In this document: positions 50,012 through 59,057 of the stretch, piece by piece
How the letters are laid out: every line of letters starts with the position of its first letter
How positions within the stretch are numbered: position 1 is the first letter of the stretch
Assembly: GCF_024756255.1 (NCBI RefSeq)
Contig: NZ_JANUHB010000008.1
Span: 1 to 64,000, forward strand
Length of the DNA: 64,000 bases
From: Massilia agilis
GTDB lineage: Bacteria > Pseudomonadota > Gammaproteobacteria > Burkholderiales > Burkholderiaceae_D
Reading direction: 5' to 3'
Notes under the pieces: model-generated
What the model was told of the DNA's origin: nothing
Seen by the model: only the letters and a program-made list of their open reading frames with translations
Databases searched by the model: none
Program-made: the position numbers and the translations under genes

Positions 50012-50532
50012 TGCCGACCGCGAACCGCCCGCAATACATCCTGCTGCCGGTCAGCCCGCTGTTCATCGCGTTCAGCCTGACCTGCGCCTTCATGCTTAAC
50101 CTGCTGCCCTGGGGCCGCTGGGTGGGCGCGCCCGATTTCGCCGCGCTGGTGCTGGTATTCTGGGGCATCCACCAGCCGCGCAAGGTCGGCATCGGGGTCG
50201 CTTTTTCGATGGGCCTGTTGATGGACGTGCACGACGCGACCCTGCTCGGCGAGCACGCGCTGTCGTACACGCTGCTGTCGTACCTGGCGATCATGATCCA
50301 CCGCCGCGTGCTGTGGTTCCCCGTGATCACCCAGGCGATGCACGTGTTCCCGCTGCTGCTGTTCGCGCAGGCGATCCAGTCGATCGTGCGCCTGATGGCG
50401 AGCGGCCGCTGGGCGGGCTGGCTGCAGTTCATCGACAGCGCGGTTGCCGTCGCGCTGTGGCCGCTCATCACGTGGCTGCTGCTGGCGCCGCAGCGGCGCG
50501 CGATCGACCGCGACCATACGCGTCCGATCTGA
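50011..50532 (+). CDS. mreD: Rod shape-determining protein MreD
   Basis: 173-residue integral membrane protein with five or six helices (PLFIAFSLTCAFMLNLLPWG, PDFAALVLVFWGIHQPRKVGIGVAFSMGLLMDVHDATLLGEHAL in pattern), the conserved MreD core. It partners MreC in the elongasome. ATG 50011 overlaps the mreC stop, indicating translational coupling; mrdA starts 10 bases after it. Confidence 0.94.
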   Translation: MPTANRPQYILLPVSPLFIAFSLTCAFMLNLLPWGRWVGAPDFAALVLVFWGIHQPRKVGIGVAFSMGLLMDVHDATLLGEHALSYTLLSYLAIMIHRRVLWFPVITQAMHVFPLLLFAQAIQSIVRLMASGRWAGWLQFIDSAVAVALWPLITWLLLAPQRRAIDRDHTRPI

Positions 50533-50541
50533 GTAGTACCA

Positions 50542-52527
50542 ATGACCGAGATAAAAGACAACGACCGCGAAATCCACCTGTTCCGCATGCGCCTGACTGC
50601 GGTGGTGGTGTTCGTGTTCATCTGCTTTGGCCTGCTGGTGGCGCGCTTCGTGTGGCTGCAGGTGATCAAGCACAGCGAGTACATGGCGCAGGCGGAGGAC
50701 AACCGCATCGCGCTGGTGCCGATCGTGCCCAACCGCGGCCTGATCGTGGACCGCAACGGCGTGGTCCTGGCGCGCAACTACTCCGCTTACACGCTCGAGA
50801 TCACACCGTCCAAGCTGCAGGCCAACATGGACTCGGTGATCGACGAGCTGGCCAAGCTGGTGACCATCGAGGCCAAGGACCGCAAGCGCTTCAAGCACCT
50901 GCTGGAAGAGTCGAAGAACTTCGCCAGCGTGCCGATCCGCACCCGCCTGACCGACGAGGAGGTGGCGCGCTTCACCGCGCAGCGCTTCCGCTTTCCGGGC
51001 GTGGAAGTGCAGGCGCGCCTGTTCCGCCAGTACCCGCTGGGCGAGACCGCGTCGCACGTGATCGGCTACATCGGCCGCATCAACCAGAGCGAGGCCAACG
51101 ACCTGGCCGGCAGCGACGACGCCGCCAACTACAACGGCACCGACCACATCGGCAAGGAAGGCCTGGAGAAGAGCTACGAGCGCCAGCTGCACGGCATCAC
51201 CGGCTACGAGGAAGTGGAACGCTCGGCTGGCGGTCGCGCGATCCGCACGCTGTCGCGCACCGCGCCCACCTCGGGCCAGAACCTGATCCTGTCGATCGAC
51301 ATCGAGCTGCAGAAGGTGGTCGAGGAAGCGTTCGGCGACTACCGCGGCGCGCTGGTGGCGATCGAGCCGGCCACCGGCGACATCCTGGCCTACGTGTCGC
51401 GCCCGGGCTTCGACCCCAACCTGTTCGTGGACGGCATCGACGCGCAGAGCTGGAACGAGCTGAACACCTCGCTGGACCGGCCGCTGATGAACCGTCCGCT
51501 GTCGGGCACCTATCCGCCGGGCTCCACCTTCAAGCCCTACATGGCGCTGGCGGCGCTGGAGCTGGGCAAGCGGCGTCCCGAATACGGCATTTCGGACCCC
51601 GGCTTCTTCATGCTGGGCGGGCACCGCTTCAACGACGACAAGAAGGGCGGCCACGGCTTCATCGACATGTACCGCTCGATCGTGCTGTCGTGCGATACCT
51701 ACTATTACCAGCTCGGCAACGACATGGGCATCGACGCGATCAGCAAGTTCATGGCGCCGTTCGGCTTCGGTCAGATCACCGGCATCGACTTGCTGCACGA
51801 GCAGAAGGGCGTGCTGCCGTCGCAGGAGTGGAAGCGCGAGCGCTTCAAGAAGAACCGCGCGGCGCAGAAGTGGGTGGGCGGCGACACGATCTCGATCAGC
51901 ATCGGCAACGGCTTTAACAACTACACGCCGCTGCAGATGGCGCACGCGGTGGCCACGCTGGCCAACGACGGCGTCGTGATGAAGCCGCACCTGGTCAAGA
52001 CGGTGGAGGACCCGGTGTCCAGGAAGCGCACCCTTACCGTGCCCAAGGAGAGCGCGCGCATCCCGCTCAAGCAGGAGAACATCGACACCATCAAGCGCGC
52101 CATGGTGGGCGTGATCACCGAAGGCACCGGCGCGCAGGCGTTTCGGGGCATTCCGTACACGGCCGGCGGCAAGACCGGTACCGCGCAGGTGGTGGGCCTG
52201 AAGGGCGGCAAGTACAACGCGGCGATGACGCCGGAACGGCTGCGCGACAATGCGCTCTTCATCGCGTTCGCGCCGGCGGATCATCCGCGCATCGCGCTGG
52301 CGCTGGTGGTCGAGAACGCCGGCTTTGGTGCGGCGGTGGCCGCGCCGATCGCGCGTAAGGCGCTCGACTACTACCTGCTGGGCAAAAAGCCGGGCGAGAA
52401 GGACAAGCCGCTGCCGCCGCAGCCGAACCCGGATGCCGAGCCGCCTTCGGATCCGCAGACCACGGCGCCGGCGGGCGCGACCACTGAATTCAGGCCCGGC
52501 GGCGAAACGGCCGGGAACAAGGAGTAA
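50542..52527 (+). CDS. mrdA: Penicillin-binding protein 2 (MrdA)
   Basis: 661-residue class B transpeptidase cross-linking peptidoglycan during elongation. An N-terminal membrane helix (VVVFVFICFGLLVARFVWLQV) and pedestal domain (NRGLIVDRNGVVLARNYSAYTLEI in pattern) lead to the transpeptidase. The active Ser328 is in PPGSTFKPY (SxxK), followed by SCDTYYYQLGND (SxN-like region) and GGKTGTAQ (KTG). A Pro-rich tail of about 35 residues ends the protein. Lies between mreD and rodA. Confidence 0.96.
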   Translation: MTEIKDNDREIHLFRMRLTAVVVFVFICFGLLVARFVWLQVIKHSEYMAQAEDNRIALVPIVPNRGLIVDRNGVVLARNYSAYTLEITPSKLQANMDSVIDELAKLVTIEAKDRKRFKHLLEESKNFASVPIRTRLTDEEVARFTAQRFRFPGVEVQARLFRQYPLGETASHVIGYIGRINQSEANDLAGSDDAANYNGTDHIGKEGLEKSYERQLHGITGYEEVERSAGGRAIRTLSRTAPTSGQNLILSIDIELQKVVEEAFGDYRGALVAIEPATGDILAYVSRPGFDPNLFVDGIDAQSWNELNTSLDRPLMNRPLSGTYPPGSTFKPYMALAALELGKRRPEYGISDPGFFMLGGHRFNDDKKGGHGFIDMYRSIVLSCDTYYYQLGNDMGIDAISKFMAPFGFGQITGIDLLHEQKGVLPSQEWKRERFKKNRAAQKWVGGDTISISIGNGFNNYTPLQMAHAVATLANDGVVMKPHLVKTVEDPVSRKRTLTVPKESARIPLKQENIDTIKRAMVGVITEGTGAQAFRGIPYTAGGKTGTAQVVGLKGGKYNAAMTPERLRDNALFIAFAPADHPRIALALVVENAGFGAAVAAPIARKALDYYLLGKKPGEKDKPLPPQPNPDAEPPSDPQTTAPAGATTEFRPGGETAGNKE

Positions 52528-52530
52528 GCC

Positions 52531-53646
52531 ATGGCGCACATTCCGGAACGGCGCTCGCTCGGGCGCAGGCTCAAGCCTTACTTCGCGGTCTTCGACGGCC
52601 CGTTGGCCCTGATCCTGTTCCTGCTGCTGTGCACGGGCCTGGTCACGCTGTCGTCGGCCGGGCACGACTTCCCGGGCCGCCTGGAAGGCCAGATGCGCAA
52701 CATCCTGGTCGCCTTCGTGATCATGTGGGTGGCGGCCAACGTGCCGCCGCAGACGCTGCTGCGCCTGGCGGTGCCGGTGTACACGGTGGGCGTGGCGCTG
52801 CTCATTGCGGTGGCGGTGGCCGGCACGGTCAAGAAGGGCGCGCGGCGCTGGCTGCACGTGGGCGTGGACATCCAGCCGTCCGAGATCATGAAGATCGCCA
52901 TGCCGCTGATGCTGGCGTGGTACTTCCAGTTCAAGCAGGGCATGGTGCGCTGGCATTCGTTCATCGTCGCCGCCATCCTGCTGGTAATTCCCGTCGGGCT
53001 GATCGCCAGGCAGCCCGACCTGGGCACTTCGCTGCTGGTGCTCGCGCCCGGCTTTTACGTGATCTTCCTGGCCGGCCTGTCGTGGAAGGCGCTGCTCGGG
53101 CTGGCCGCCGCCGCCGGGGCCAGCCTGCCGGTGGTGTGGTCGGTGATGCACGACTACCAGCGCGAGCGCGTGATGACGCTGATCGACCCCACCTCCGACC
53201 CGCTCGGCAAGGGCTTCCACATCATCCAGTCCACGATTGCGATCGGCTCGGGCGGCGTCACCGGCAAGGGCTACATGAAGGGCACCCAGGCCTACCTCGA
53301 GTTCATCCCCGAGCGCACCACCGACTTCATCTTCTCGGTGTATTCGGAAGAGTTTGGCCTGGTCGGCAACCTGGTGCTGCTGTTCCTGTACCTGCTGCTC
53401 ATTGGCCGCGGCCTGATGATCGCGGCGAACGCACCCAACCTGTTCACGCGCCTGCTCGCCGGATCGATCACGATGAGCTTCTTCACTTACGCATTCGTCA
53501 ATATGGGCATGGTGTCCGGCATCCTGCCCGTGGTCGGCGTGCCGCTGCCGTTCATGAGTTACGGCGGGACCGCGCTTTTCACACTGGGCCTCGCGTCTGG
53601 TATATTGATGAGCATACAAAGACACCGAAAACTGGTGCAGACTTGA
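52531..53646 (+). CDS. mrdB: Peptidoglycan glycosyltransferase RodA (MrdB)
   Basis: 371-residue SEDS-family polymerase with ten predicted helices that extends glycan strands with PBP2. ARRWLHVGVDIQPSEIMKIAMPLMLAWYF, RQPDLGTSLLVLAPG, the conserved Asp region in ERTTDFIFSVYSEEFGLVGN and VVGVPLPFMSYGGTALFTLG are SEDS signatures. It starts 3 bases after the mrdA stop; rlpA follows by 16 bases. Confidence 0.96.
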   Translation: MAHIPERRSLGRRLKPYFAVFDGPLALILFLLLCTGLVTLSSAGHDFPGRLEGQMRNILVAFVIMWVAANVPPQTLLRLAVPVYTVGVALLIAVAVAGTVKKGARRWLHVGVDIQPSEIMKIAMPLMLAWYFQFKQGMVRWHSFIVAAILLVIPVGLIARQPDLGTSLLVLAPGFYVIFLAGLSWKALLGLAAAAGASLPVVWSVMHDYQRERVMTLIDPTSDPLGKGFHIIQSTIAIGSGGVTGKGYMKGTQAYLEFIPERTTDFIFSVYSEEFGLVGNLVLLFLYLLLIGRGLMIAANAPNLFTRLLAGSITMSFFTYAFVNMGMVSGILPVVGVPLPFMSYGGTALFTLGLASGILMSIQRHRKLVQT

Positions 53647-53662
53647 CTGAACGAGGAGCCTG

Positions 53663-54658
53663 ATGGCCGTTTCGAGAACCCTCCCTACGGTCATCATGCT
53701 CTCGGCGTTGATGGCAGGTTGCAGCTCCACCGGAGAGCACCACCGTTTCATTCCCCTGCCGTGGCCGCACAAGTCGGCCAAGGACCACAAGATCGATCCC
53801 GACCTGCCCAAGCTGCCGGCTGCCGGTTCCGGCCGTGGCGGCTATTACCAGGACGACGGCCCCGGCGAGAATCCGCCGCCGGGCCTGCGCGACGTGCCCG
53901 ACGCCGAGGTCAAGTACGAGCCGTACGCGAAGTTCGCGAACAAGCCGTACTCGGTGTTCGGCCAGACCTACACGCCGCTGATCAACGACGAGCCATTCAC
54001 GCAGCGCGGCGTGGCCAGCTGGTATGGCGTCAAGTTCCATGGCCAGCGCACGTCCTCGGGCGAGCTGTACGACATGTACAAGATGACGGCCGCGCATCCG
54101 GTGCTGCCGATTCCGTCGTACGCGCGCGTGACCAGCATGGAAAGCGGCAAGTCGGTGGTCGTGCGCATCAACGACCGCGGGCCCTTCCATTCCGACCGCA
54201 TCATCGACGTGTCGTACACGGCCGCGCTCAAGCTGGGCCTGTTGGGCAAGGGCAGTCACGAGGTCAAGATCGAGCGCATGTTCCCCAACGACCCGGCGCG
54301 CATTGCGACCGCGCGGCGCGAGGCCACCTCCGCCGCCCAGGCGGTGCCGGCGCCGCCGTCGATCGCGGCCCTGATGCTGGAGGACCGCATGGAGCCGGAA
54401 CCGGCGCCGGTGGCGCAAAGCGCGCCCGCGAGCGGCTTCTACCTGCAGCTGGGATCGTTCAGCAAGGCCGGCAAGGCGCAGGAGATGAGCGAGCGCCTGG
54501 TGCAGGCCGGGCTGGCGGCCGATTCGCTCAAGGTGATCGCGGCGGGCGCGGTGAACAGGCTGCTGCGCGGGCCGTTCAGCACGCGCGAGCAGGCGCAGAA
54601 GGCGGTGGCGGAACTGCCGTCAGGGTTCGGGATCAAGCCGATCATCGTGCGGCGTTAG
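53663..54658 (+). CDS. rlpA: RlpA-like lytic transglycosylase, lipoprotein with SPOR domain
   Basis: 331 residues. A lipoprotein signal (VIMLSALMAGCSS, Cys near residue 19) is followed by a linker and the double-psi barrel RlpA domain (RGVASWYGVKFHGQRTSSGELYDMYKMTAAHPVLP, with the catalytic Asp in RINDRGPFHSDRIIDVSYTAA). A C-terminal SPOR domain (GFYLQLGSFSKAGKAQEMSERL) binds denuded septal glycan. The gene ends the mre-mrd operon and meets the convergent SPOR gene with 3 bases between stops. Confidence 0.93.
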   Translation: MAVSRTLPTVIMLSALMAGCSSTGEHHRFIPLPWPHKSAKDHKIDPDLPKLPAAGSGRGGYYQDDGPGENPPPGLRDVPDAEVKYEPYAKFANKPYSVFGQTYTPLINDEPFTQRGVASWYGVKFHGQRTSSGELYDMYKMTAAHPVLPIPSYARVTSMESGKSVVVRINDRGPFHSDRIIDVSYTAALKLGLLGKGSHEVKIERMFPNDPARIATARREATSAAQAVPAPPSIAALMLEDRMEPEPAPVAQSAPASGFYLQLGSFSKAGKAQEMSERLVQAGLAADSLKVIAAGAVNRLLRGPFSTREQAQKAVAELPSGFGIKPIIVRR

Positions 54659-54661
54659 CCG

Positions 54662-55381
54662 CTATTTGCAGGCGCGCACGTCGGCGGTGTCGTAGCGGTC
54701 GGCGATGTCGACGATCTTGGCACGCGTATCCGCATCGATGCCGCGGAACTGGTACACGGTGCGGTTGCTGACCGGCCCGCGCGGGGCGATGCGCGCGCTG
54801 CGCACACCCTGCTTGGCCAGCGACGCGAGCATGGCCTGGGCCGAGGTCTCGGACTTGAACAGCCCCAGCGAGATGCCGTACTTGTAGGGCGAATCGCCCG
54901 AAATGATGAAGAAGTTCGTCACGCCCATCGAACGCAGCTCGGCCGCCTTGCGGTCGGCGGCCTCCTTGCTGCCCAGGCTCGGAATGTACACCAGCCGGCT
55001 CGTCACTTCCTGGAACGGCACGGTCACGTGCGTTTCGTGCTCGCCCAGATCGAGCTTGGCCAGGCGCGCCTGGAAGCGGCGCTCGTCGGCGGGGGACAGC
55101 GGGCCCACTTCGGTGCAGGCCACCACGGCCACCGGCGGGGCGCTGGCAGCGGGCGCGGAGGCGGCGGCCGGCGCGGATGCTTCGCTCGAGGCCGCCGCGG
55201 CGCTGGCGGCGGCCGCCTGCGCCTGCTCGGCCGTCACCATTTGCACGCGCTGCGGCTCGAGCTGGTTCTTGACGCGCGCCGGTTCGTGTTCCTCGCTTTT
55301 CACGTTGCCGAGATAGCCTTTGGAGTAAGCGAACAGCACGCCGTTCAGGCCGAGCAGGATCCAGAAGACGAATTTGAGCAC
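54662..55381 (-). CDS. Membrane-anchored SPOR domain protein
   Basis: 239 residues: one N-terminal membrane helix (MLKFVFWILLGLNGVLFAY), an Ala/Ser/Pro-rich linker (about 60-90) and a C-terminal domain with repeated strand-helix units (TSRLVYIPSLGSKEAADRKAAELRSMGVTNFFII, YGISLGLFKSETSAQAMLASLAKQGV), fitting a SPOR-like fold. Probably periplasmic and envelope-associated. It is last in the minus-strand run starting at argS and begins 4 bases after coaX, so it is co-transcribed. Confidence 0.8.
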   Translation of the reverse strand: MLKFVFWILLGLNGVLFAYSKGYLGNVKSEEHEPARVKNQLEPQRVQMVTAEQAQAAAASAAAASSEASAPAAASAPAASAPPVAVVACTEVGPLSPADERRFQARLAKLDLGEHETHVTVPFQEVTSRLVYIPSLGSKEAADRKAAELRSMGVTNFFIISGDSPYKYGISLGLFKSETSAQAMLASLAKQGVRSARIAPRGPVSNRTVYQFRGIDADTRAKIVDIADRYDTADVRACK

Positions 55382-55384
55382 GGT

Positions 55385-56125
55385 CTATTCCTCCATCTGT
55401 GCGGCGCCAAGGGCTGCCGCGTGCAAACCCACCAGCACCATATTATCGGCCAGCCGGTGCGGGATGTTGAGCGAGGTGGATATCCACGGCGCCGCGCCGC
55501 CGGACACGATGCAGCGTTCGGCCTGGTGCGCCCGCACAGCGCGTTCGATGGCGCCGGCCTGCGCCGACAGGCAGCCCGAGACGATCGCATCGTCGGTATT
55601 GTCGGCGAACAGCGGGGGCGGGGCGGCGCCTGGCGCCACCTGCGGCAGCTGGGCCGTGTTGCGGGCCAGGGAAGACGCCATCAGCGCCAGGCCCGGCAGG
55701 ATCATCCCGCCGATGAAGACGCCGTCGGCGCTGACCGCGTCGATCGTGGTGGCGGTGCCGCAGGTGGCCACCACCAGTGCCCGGCCCGGTTCCAGCGCAC
55801 GCGCGCCGATCGCGGCGGCAAAGCGGTCGCAGCCAAGCTGGGTCGGGTTGCGATAGCCGTTCGCCAGTCCGGCGCGCTGCGCGCTCGACGCGAACCACTC
55901 CGTCGGTACCGTCGGCAGCAGGGCGCCGAGCCGCGTGCGCAGCTCGGCCCCCGCCACGTTGGAGATGATGGCGCGCTCGATGTGCAGGCCCTGCAAGGAC
56001 TGCGGCAGCGTGTCGAGCGCGGCGTGCGCGACTGCCCCTTGCGCCAGCCACTCGCCCGGGGCCGCCGCCATGTCGGCCAGCGCCCACTTGACCCGCGTGT
56101 TGCCCGCGTCGACCAGCAGCAGCAT
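55385..56125 (-). CDS. coaX: Type III pantothenate kinase
   Basis: 246 residues of the ASKHA fold, first enzyme of coenzyme A synthesis. MLLLVDAGNTRVKWAL is the phosphate loop with catalytic Asp6; YRNPTQLGCDRFAAAIGA and VVATCGTATTIDAVSADGVFIGGMILPG are the other CoaX blocks. ATG 56125 matches the family start and lies 6 bases after the birA stop. The birA-coaX pairing is common in betaproteobacteria. Confidence 0.94.
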   Translation of the reverse strand: MLLLVDAGNTRVKWALADMAAAPGEWLAQGAVAHAALDTLPQSLQGLHIERAIISNVAGAELRTRLGALLPTVPTEWFASSAQRAGLANGYRNPTQLGCDRFAAAIGARALEPGRALVVATCGTATTIDAVSADGVFIGGMILPGLALMASSLARNTAQLPQVAPGAAPPPLFADNTDDAIVSGCLSAQAGAIERAVRAHQAERCIVSGGAAPWISTSLNIPHRLADNMVLVGLHAAALGAAQMEE

Positions 56126-56130
56126 CGTCG

Positions 56131-56895
56131 TCACTCCTTCAGCCGCAGCGAAACGTCGCCGGCGGCGATCGCGATGCGGCGTTCGCCGGTGTCGAGCAGC
56201 AGCCGGCCGGTGTCGTCCACGCCGGCGGCCACGCCTTCGTGCAGCACCGCGCCGCGGTCGAGGATGCGCACCGTGTCGCCCTGGTAGGCGTGCAGCAGGT
56301 TCCAGCGCGCGGCAAAAGTGGCAAACCCGGTGCGTTCGAACTGGCGCAGCATTGCGGCCAGTCCGTCCAGGAGCGCCGCCATCAGTTCGTCGCGGTCCAT
56401 GCGCGCCAGCCACGGGACGGCGGACACCGCGCGCCCGATCTCGCGTTCGAGTTCGTCGGGCATCACGAGGTTCAGGCCCACGCCGATCACGGCCCAGATG
56501 CCCGGGCCCGGCGCGGCCGCCGTCTCGATCAGGATGCCGGCCAGCTTGTCGCCATCCTTGAGCAGGTCGTTCGGCCACTTCAGCTGTACCTGCACGCCAA
56601 GCCGGCCGAGCGTTTCGGCCAGCGCCACGCCCACTGCCAGCGGCAGCCCGGACAGCGCCTGCGGCCCGGACTCGAACTTCCACGCCAGCGAAAAAGTGAG
56701 CGAATGGCCGGGGGCGGACAGCCAGCTGCGCCCGGCGCGCCCGCGCCCCGCGGTCTGGTGCTCGGCCACCAGCAGCAGCGGCTGCGCGAGCGCGCCCGCG
56801 CGCGCCAGCAGGTCGGCGTTGGTCGATCCGGTTTGCGGCACCACCTCGACCTGCACGCCGCTCGTGGACAGCGCGGCGATCGATGCCGCGTTCAT
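56131..56895 (-). CDS. birA: Biotin-[acetyl-CoA carboxylase] ligase
   Basis: 254 residues. The ligase domain is complete: EVVPQTGSTNADLLARA, the biotinyl-AMP loop AGRGRAGRSWLSAPGHSL, VQLKWPNDLLKDGDKLAGILIE and GVGLNLVMP. No N-terminal helix-turn-helix is present, so this form should not repress biotin genes directly. ATG 56895 overlaps the SDR stop by four bases (ATGA); a longer reading from 56997 is non-conserved. Confidence 0.94.
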   Translation of the reverse strand: MNAASIAALSTSGVQVEVVPQTGSTNADLLARAGALAQPLLLVAEHQTAGRGRAGRSWLSAPGHSLTFSLAWKFESGPQALSGLPLAVGVALAETLGRLGVQVQLKWPNDLLKDGDKLAGILIETAAAPGPGIWAVIGVGLNLVMPDELEREIGRAVSAVPWLARMDRDELMAALLDGLAAMLRQFERTGFATFAARWNLLHAYQGDTVRILDRGAVLHEGVAAGVDDTGRLLLDTGERRIAIAAGDVSLRLKE

Positions 56896-57686
56896 GGCGC
56901 CACCTTGCGCGCCTTGCGCGGCGCCTTGTGGAACAGGGCGTCGTACAGCGGATTGGGCAGCAGCCGCAACAGCTTGGCGACCACGCCCATCTGCCACGGG
57001 ATGACGCGGTAGCTGTCGCCGCGGCCGATGGCGCGCACCGCCAGTTCGGCGAAGCGATCCACCGGCATCAGGAAGGGCATCGGGTATTGGTTGTGACGGG
57101 TCATTGGTGTGTCGATGTATCCCGGCGCGATGGTGACGACCGGGATGCCATGGTGTTTCAGTTCGAGCCGCAGCGACTCGCAGTAGGAGATCACCGCCGC
57201 CTTGGAAGCGCTGTAGGCGCCGGCGCCGGGCAGGCCGCGGATGCCGGCCACGCTGGCGATGCCCACCAGCCGGCGCGGACCCTGCTGTGCCTTCATCGCC
57301 TCGACGAAGGGCGCGAAGGTGGCCACGGTGGCGTTGACGTTGGTGGCGAACACGGCGTCGAACACGCCAAGGTCTTCCGCGCGGTCGGTGAGCGTGCCGT
57401 GCGAGATGCCGGCGTTGGCGATCACGATGTCGGCGCCGCCGAGCGCGCCGATGAAGTCCTGCGCGGCCCCCGCCAGCGCGGGGCGGTCGAGCACGTCGAG
57501 CGCGTACACGCGGTGGCGTTCGGGATTGGGCAGGCTGGCGGCGAGTTCTTCCAGCAGTTCGCGGCGGCGCGCGGCCAGGCCGAGCGTGGCGCCTTGCTGC
57601 GCGTAGCGGCGCGCCAGCGCGGCGCCGATGCCGCTCGATGCGCCGGTGATGAACACGCGGTCCATGCTGCCGGCGGCATGCGTCAT
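56892..57686 (-). CDS. SDR family oxidoreductase
   Basis: 264 residues with a classical short-chain dehydrogenase fold. The NAD(P) loop is ITGASSGIGAALARR, then NAG (NAGISHG), Ser145, Tyr158 and Lys162 (AYSASKAA). Arg residues after the second strand (LAARRREL) favour NADPH. The C-terminal third (VVTIAPGYIDTPMTRHNQYPMPFLMPVDRFAELAVRAI) suits the DltE/YqjQ-like group. The substrate is unknown. It overlaps dsbA and birA by four bases each, placing it inside the argS-to-SPOR operon. Confidence 0.9.
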   Translation of the reverse strand: MTHAAGSMDRVFITGASSGIGAALARRYAQQGATLGLAARRRELLEELAASLPNPERHRVYALDVLDRPALAGAAQDFIGALGGADIVIANAGISHGTLTDRAEDLGVFDAVFATNVNATVATFAPFVEAMKAQQGPRRLVGIASVAGIRGLPGAGAYSASKAAVISYCESLRLELKHHGIPVVTIAPGYIDTPMTRHNQYPMPFLMPVDRFAELAVRAIGRGDSYRVIPWQMGVVAKLLRLLPNPLYDALFHKAPRKARKVAP

Positions 57687-58354
57687 TTCTTGTCCGCTTT
57701 CGCGCGTGCGACCAGGTAGTCCATCACCTGCAGCGCCTCCTGCTGCATCTGGCTCTCGGCGACCGGTTCGGTTTGCCCGAGGTGGGCGTGGTAGGGCGAG
57801 GTCAGGTAGCGGCCGCCGACGGCGACCATCGGCCACTGGTTGATGCCGTAGGCCTGCATCTTGGCGTTGGCCTGGTACATGCGCGCCTGCACGCCGTACG
57901 AACGGTAGGTGTCGATGAAGCGGGCGCGGTCGATGCCGGCCTTGCTTGCCCAGTCGAACACGGCTTCGTCGGTATTGAGCGGCAGGCGGCTTTCGTGCAT
58001 CGCGGCGAACACCTTGGCGTGGTACTGCTCCAGCAGGCCCAGCGCCTCGAGCGTGTAGAACAGGCGCTGCTGCGGCAGCACGTTCATGTCGCGCGTGACG
58101 TGCACGCGCTTGAACACGATGTTCGCGCCCTGCTTTTTGACCCAGGCCGCCAGCACCGGCTCGAAGGCGTTGCAGTGCGGGCAGTAGTAGGCGAAGAACT
58201 CGGTCACCTCGACCTTGTCGCCGGCGTCCGTCGGCTGCGCGGCCGGCAGCACCAGGTATTCGACGCCGGCCGTGGGCGCGTTGGGGGAGGCGACCGTGGC
58301 CGAAACGAAACCGAGCAGGGCGCAAGCGATCAGCAGGCGGCGCAGCAGGCGCAT
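57683..58354 (-). CDS. dsbA: Thiol:disulfide interchange protein DsbA
   Basis: 223 residues with a signal peptide (RRLLIACALLGFVSATVA). The active site is AYYCPHCNAF with Cys58 and Cys61 (CPHC, as in DsbA), and the cis-Pro lies in INQWPMVAVGGRYL. Periplasmic oxidase introducing disulfides into exported proteins. It sits 10 bases after the SPOR gene and overlaps the SDR gene. Confidence 0.94.
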   Translation of the reverse strand: MRLLRRLLIACALLGFVSATVASPNAPTAGVEYLVLPAAQPTDAGDKVEVTEFFAYYCPHCNAFEPVLAAWVKKQGANIVFKRVHVTRDMNVLPQQRLFYTLEALGLLEQYHAKVFAAMHESRLPLNTDEAVFDWASKAGIDRARFIDTYRSYGVQARMYQANAKMQAYGINQWPMVAVGGRYLTSPYHAHLGQTEPVAESQMQQEALQVMDYLVARAKADKK

Positions 58355-58364
58355 GGGAAGCTCC

Positions 58365-59042
58365 CTATTTCTGGTTGCGGACGATGGCCACGTCCACGCC
58401 GCTGTCGAGCAGCTTGGCCCTGGCCTTGTTCATTGCCTCGACCTGGTTGTACGGGCCCATGCGCACGCGGTGCAGCACGCCCGAATCGCTGGTGCGGTCG
58501 CTGATGCTGGCCTCGAAGCCGAGCAGGGCCAGCTTGGCCTTGGCGCTTTCGGCGTCGGCCATTTCGCGGAACGCGCCGGCCTGCAGGTAGTACACATAGC
58601 CGTCGCCGCCCGCAGCCGGGGCCGCGGCGGGTGCGGCGGGCGCGGCAGGTGCCGGGGCCGGGGCTGCCGCCGCCGGGGCCGGGGCCGGGCGCGGCGCCTC
58701 GCCGTGCGCGGCAGGCTCCTTCATGCCGGCGATCGCCGCGCCGAGCGGGTCGGCGTCGGCCGCGTTGCCGCTGCGGGTGGTGGCGCGGGCGCTCAGTTCC
58801 TTGTTCGCTTCGCGCGCGGCGTCGCGGTTGCTGTACAGCGGCTTGTTCGGATCGGTCGCCTGGCCCGGTTCCGGGTCTGCCGGGCGGCCGGTCTTGACCG
58901 CCTTGTCGGTGAACGGCGAGGCGCCTTTCGTGATCGCCAGCGCCACCGCCACCGCGATGGCAAGGCCGATGATCAGGCCGATGATGATGCCGGTGAGCGT
59001 GCTGCCACGCTGGCGGCTGTGGAGTGGGTGCTGGACGGTCAT
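58365..59042 (-). CDS. SPOR domain protein, FtsN-like
   Basis: 225 residues: short cytosolic N-terminus, one membrane helix (TLTGIIIGLIIGLAIAVAVALAI), a long Pro/Ala-rich linker (about 105-145) and a C-terminal SPOR domain (YVYYLQAGAFREMADAESAKAKLALLGFEASI.. RVRMGPYNQVEAMNKARAKL). The layout matches FtsN-like septal proteins next to argS in many proteobacteria. Essential cell-division activity is not shown by sequence. It lies 15 bases after argS. Confidence 0.88.
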   Translation of the reverse strand: MTVQHPLHSRQRGSTLTGIIIGLIIGLAIAVAVALAITKGASPFTDKAVKTGRPADPEPGQATDPNKPLYSNRDAAREANKELSARATTRSGNAADADPLGAAIAGMKEPAAHGEAPRPAPAPAAAAPAPAPAAPAAPAAAPAAGGDGYVYYLQAGAFREMADAESAKAKLALLGFEASISDRTSDSGVLHRVRMGPYNQVEAMNKARAKLLDSGVDVAIVRNQK

Positions 59043-59057
59043 TGACGCCTTCTCTGG

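Noticed and set aside
49282..53811. 1509-codon open frame on the minus strand across mreC-mrdB
   Set aside because: The mreC, mreD, mrdA and mrdB proteins on the plus strand are unmistakable; the antisense product is His/Arg/Gln-rich with no domain.
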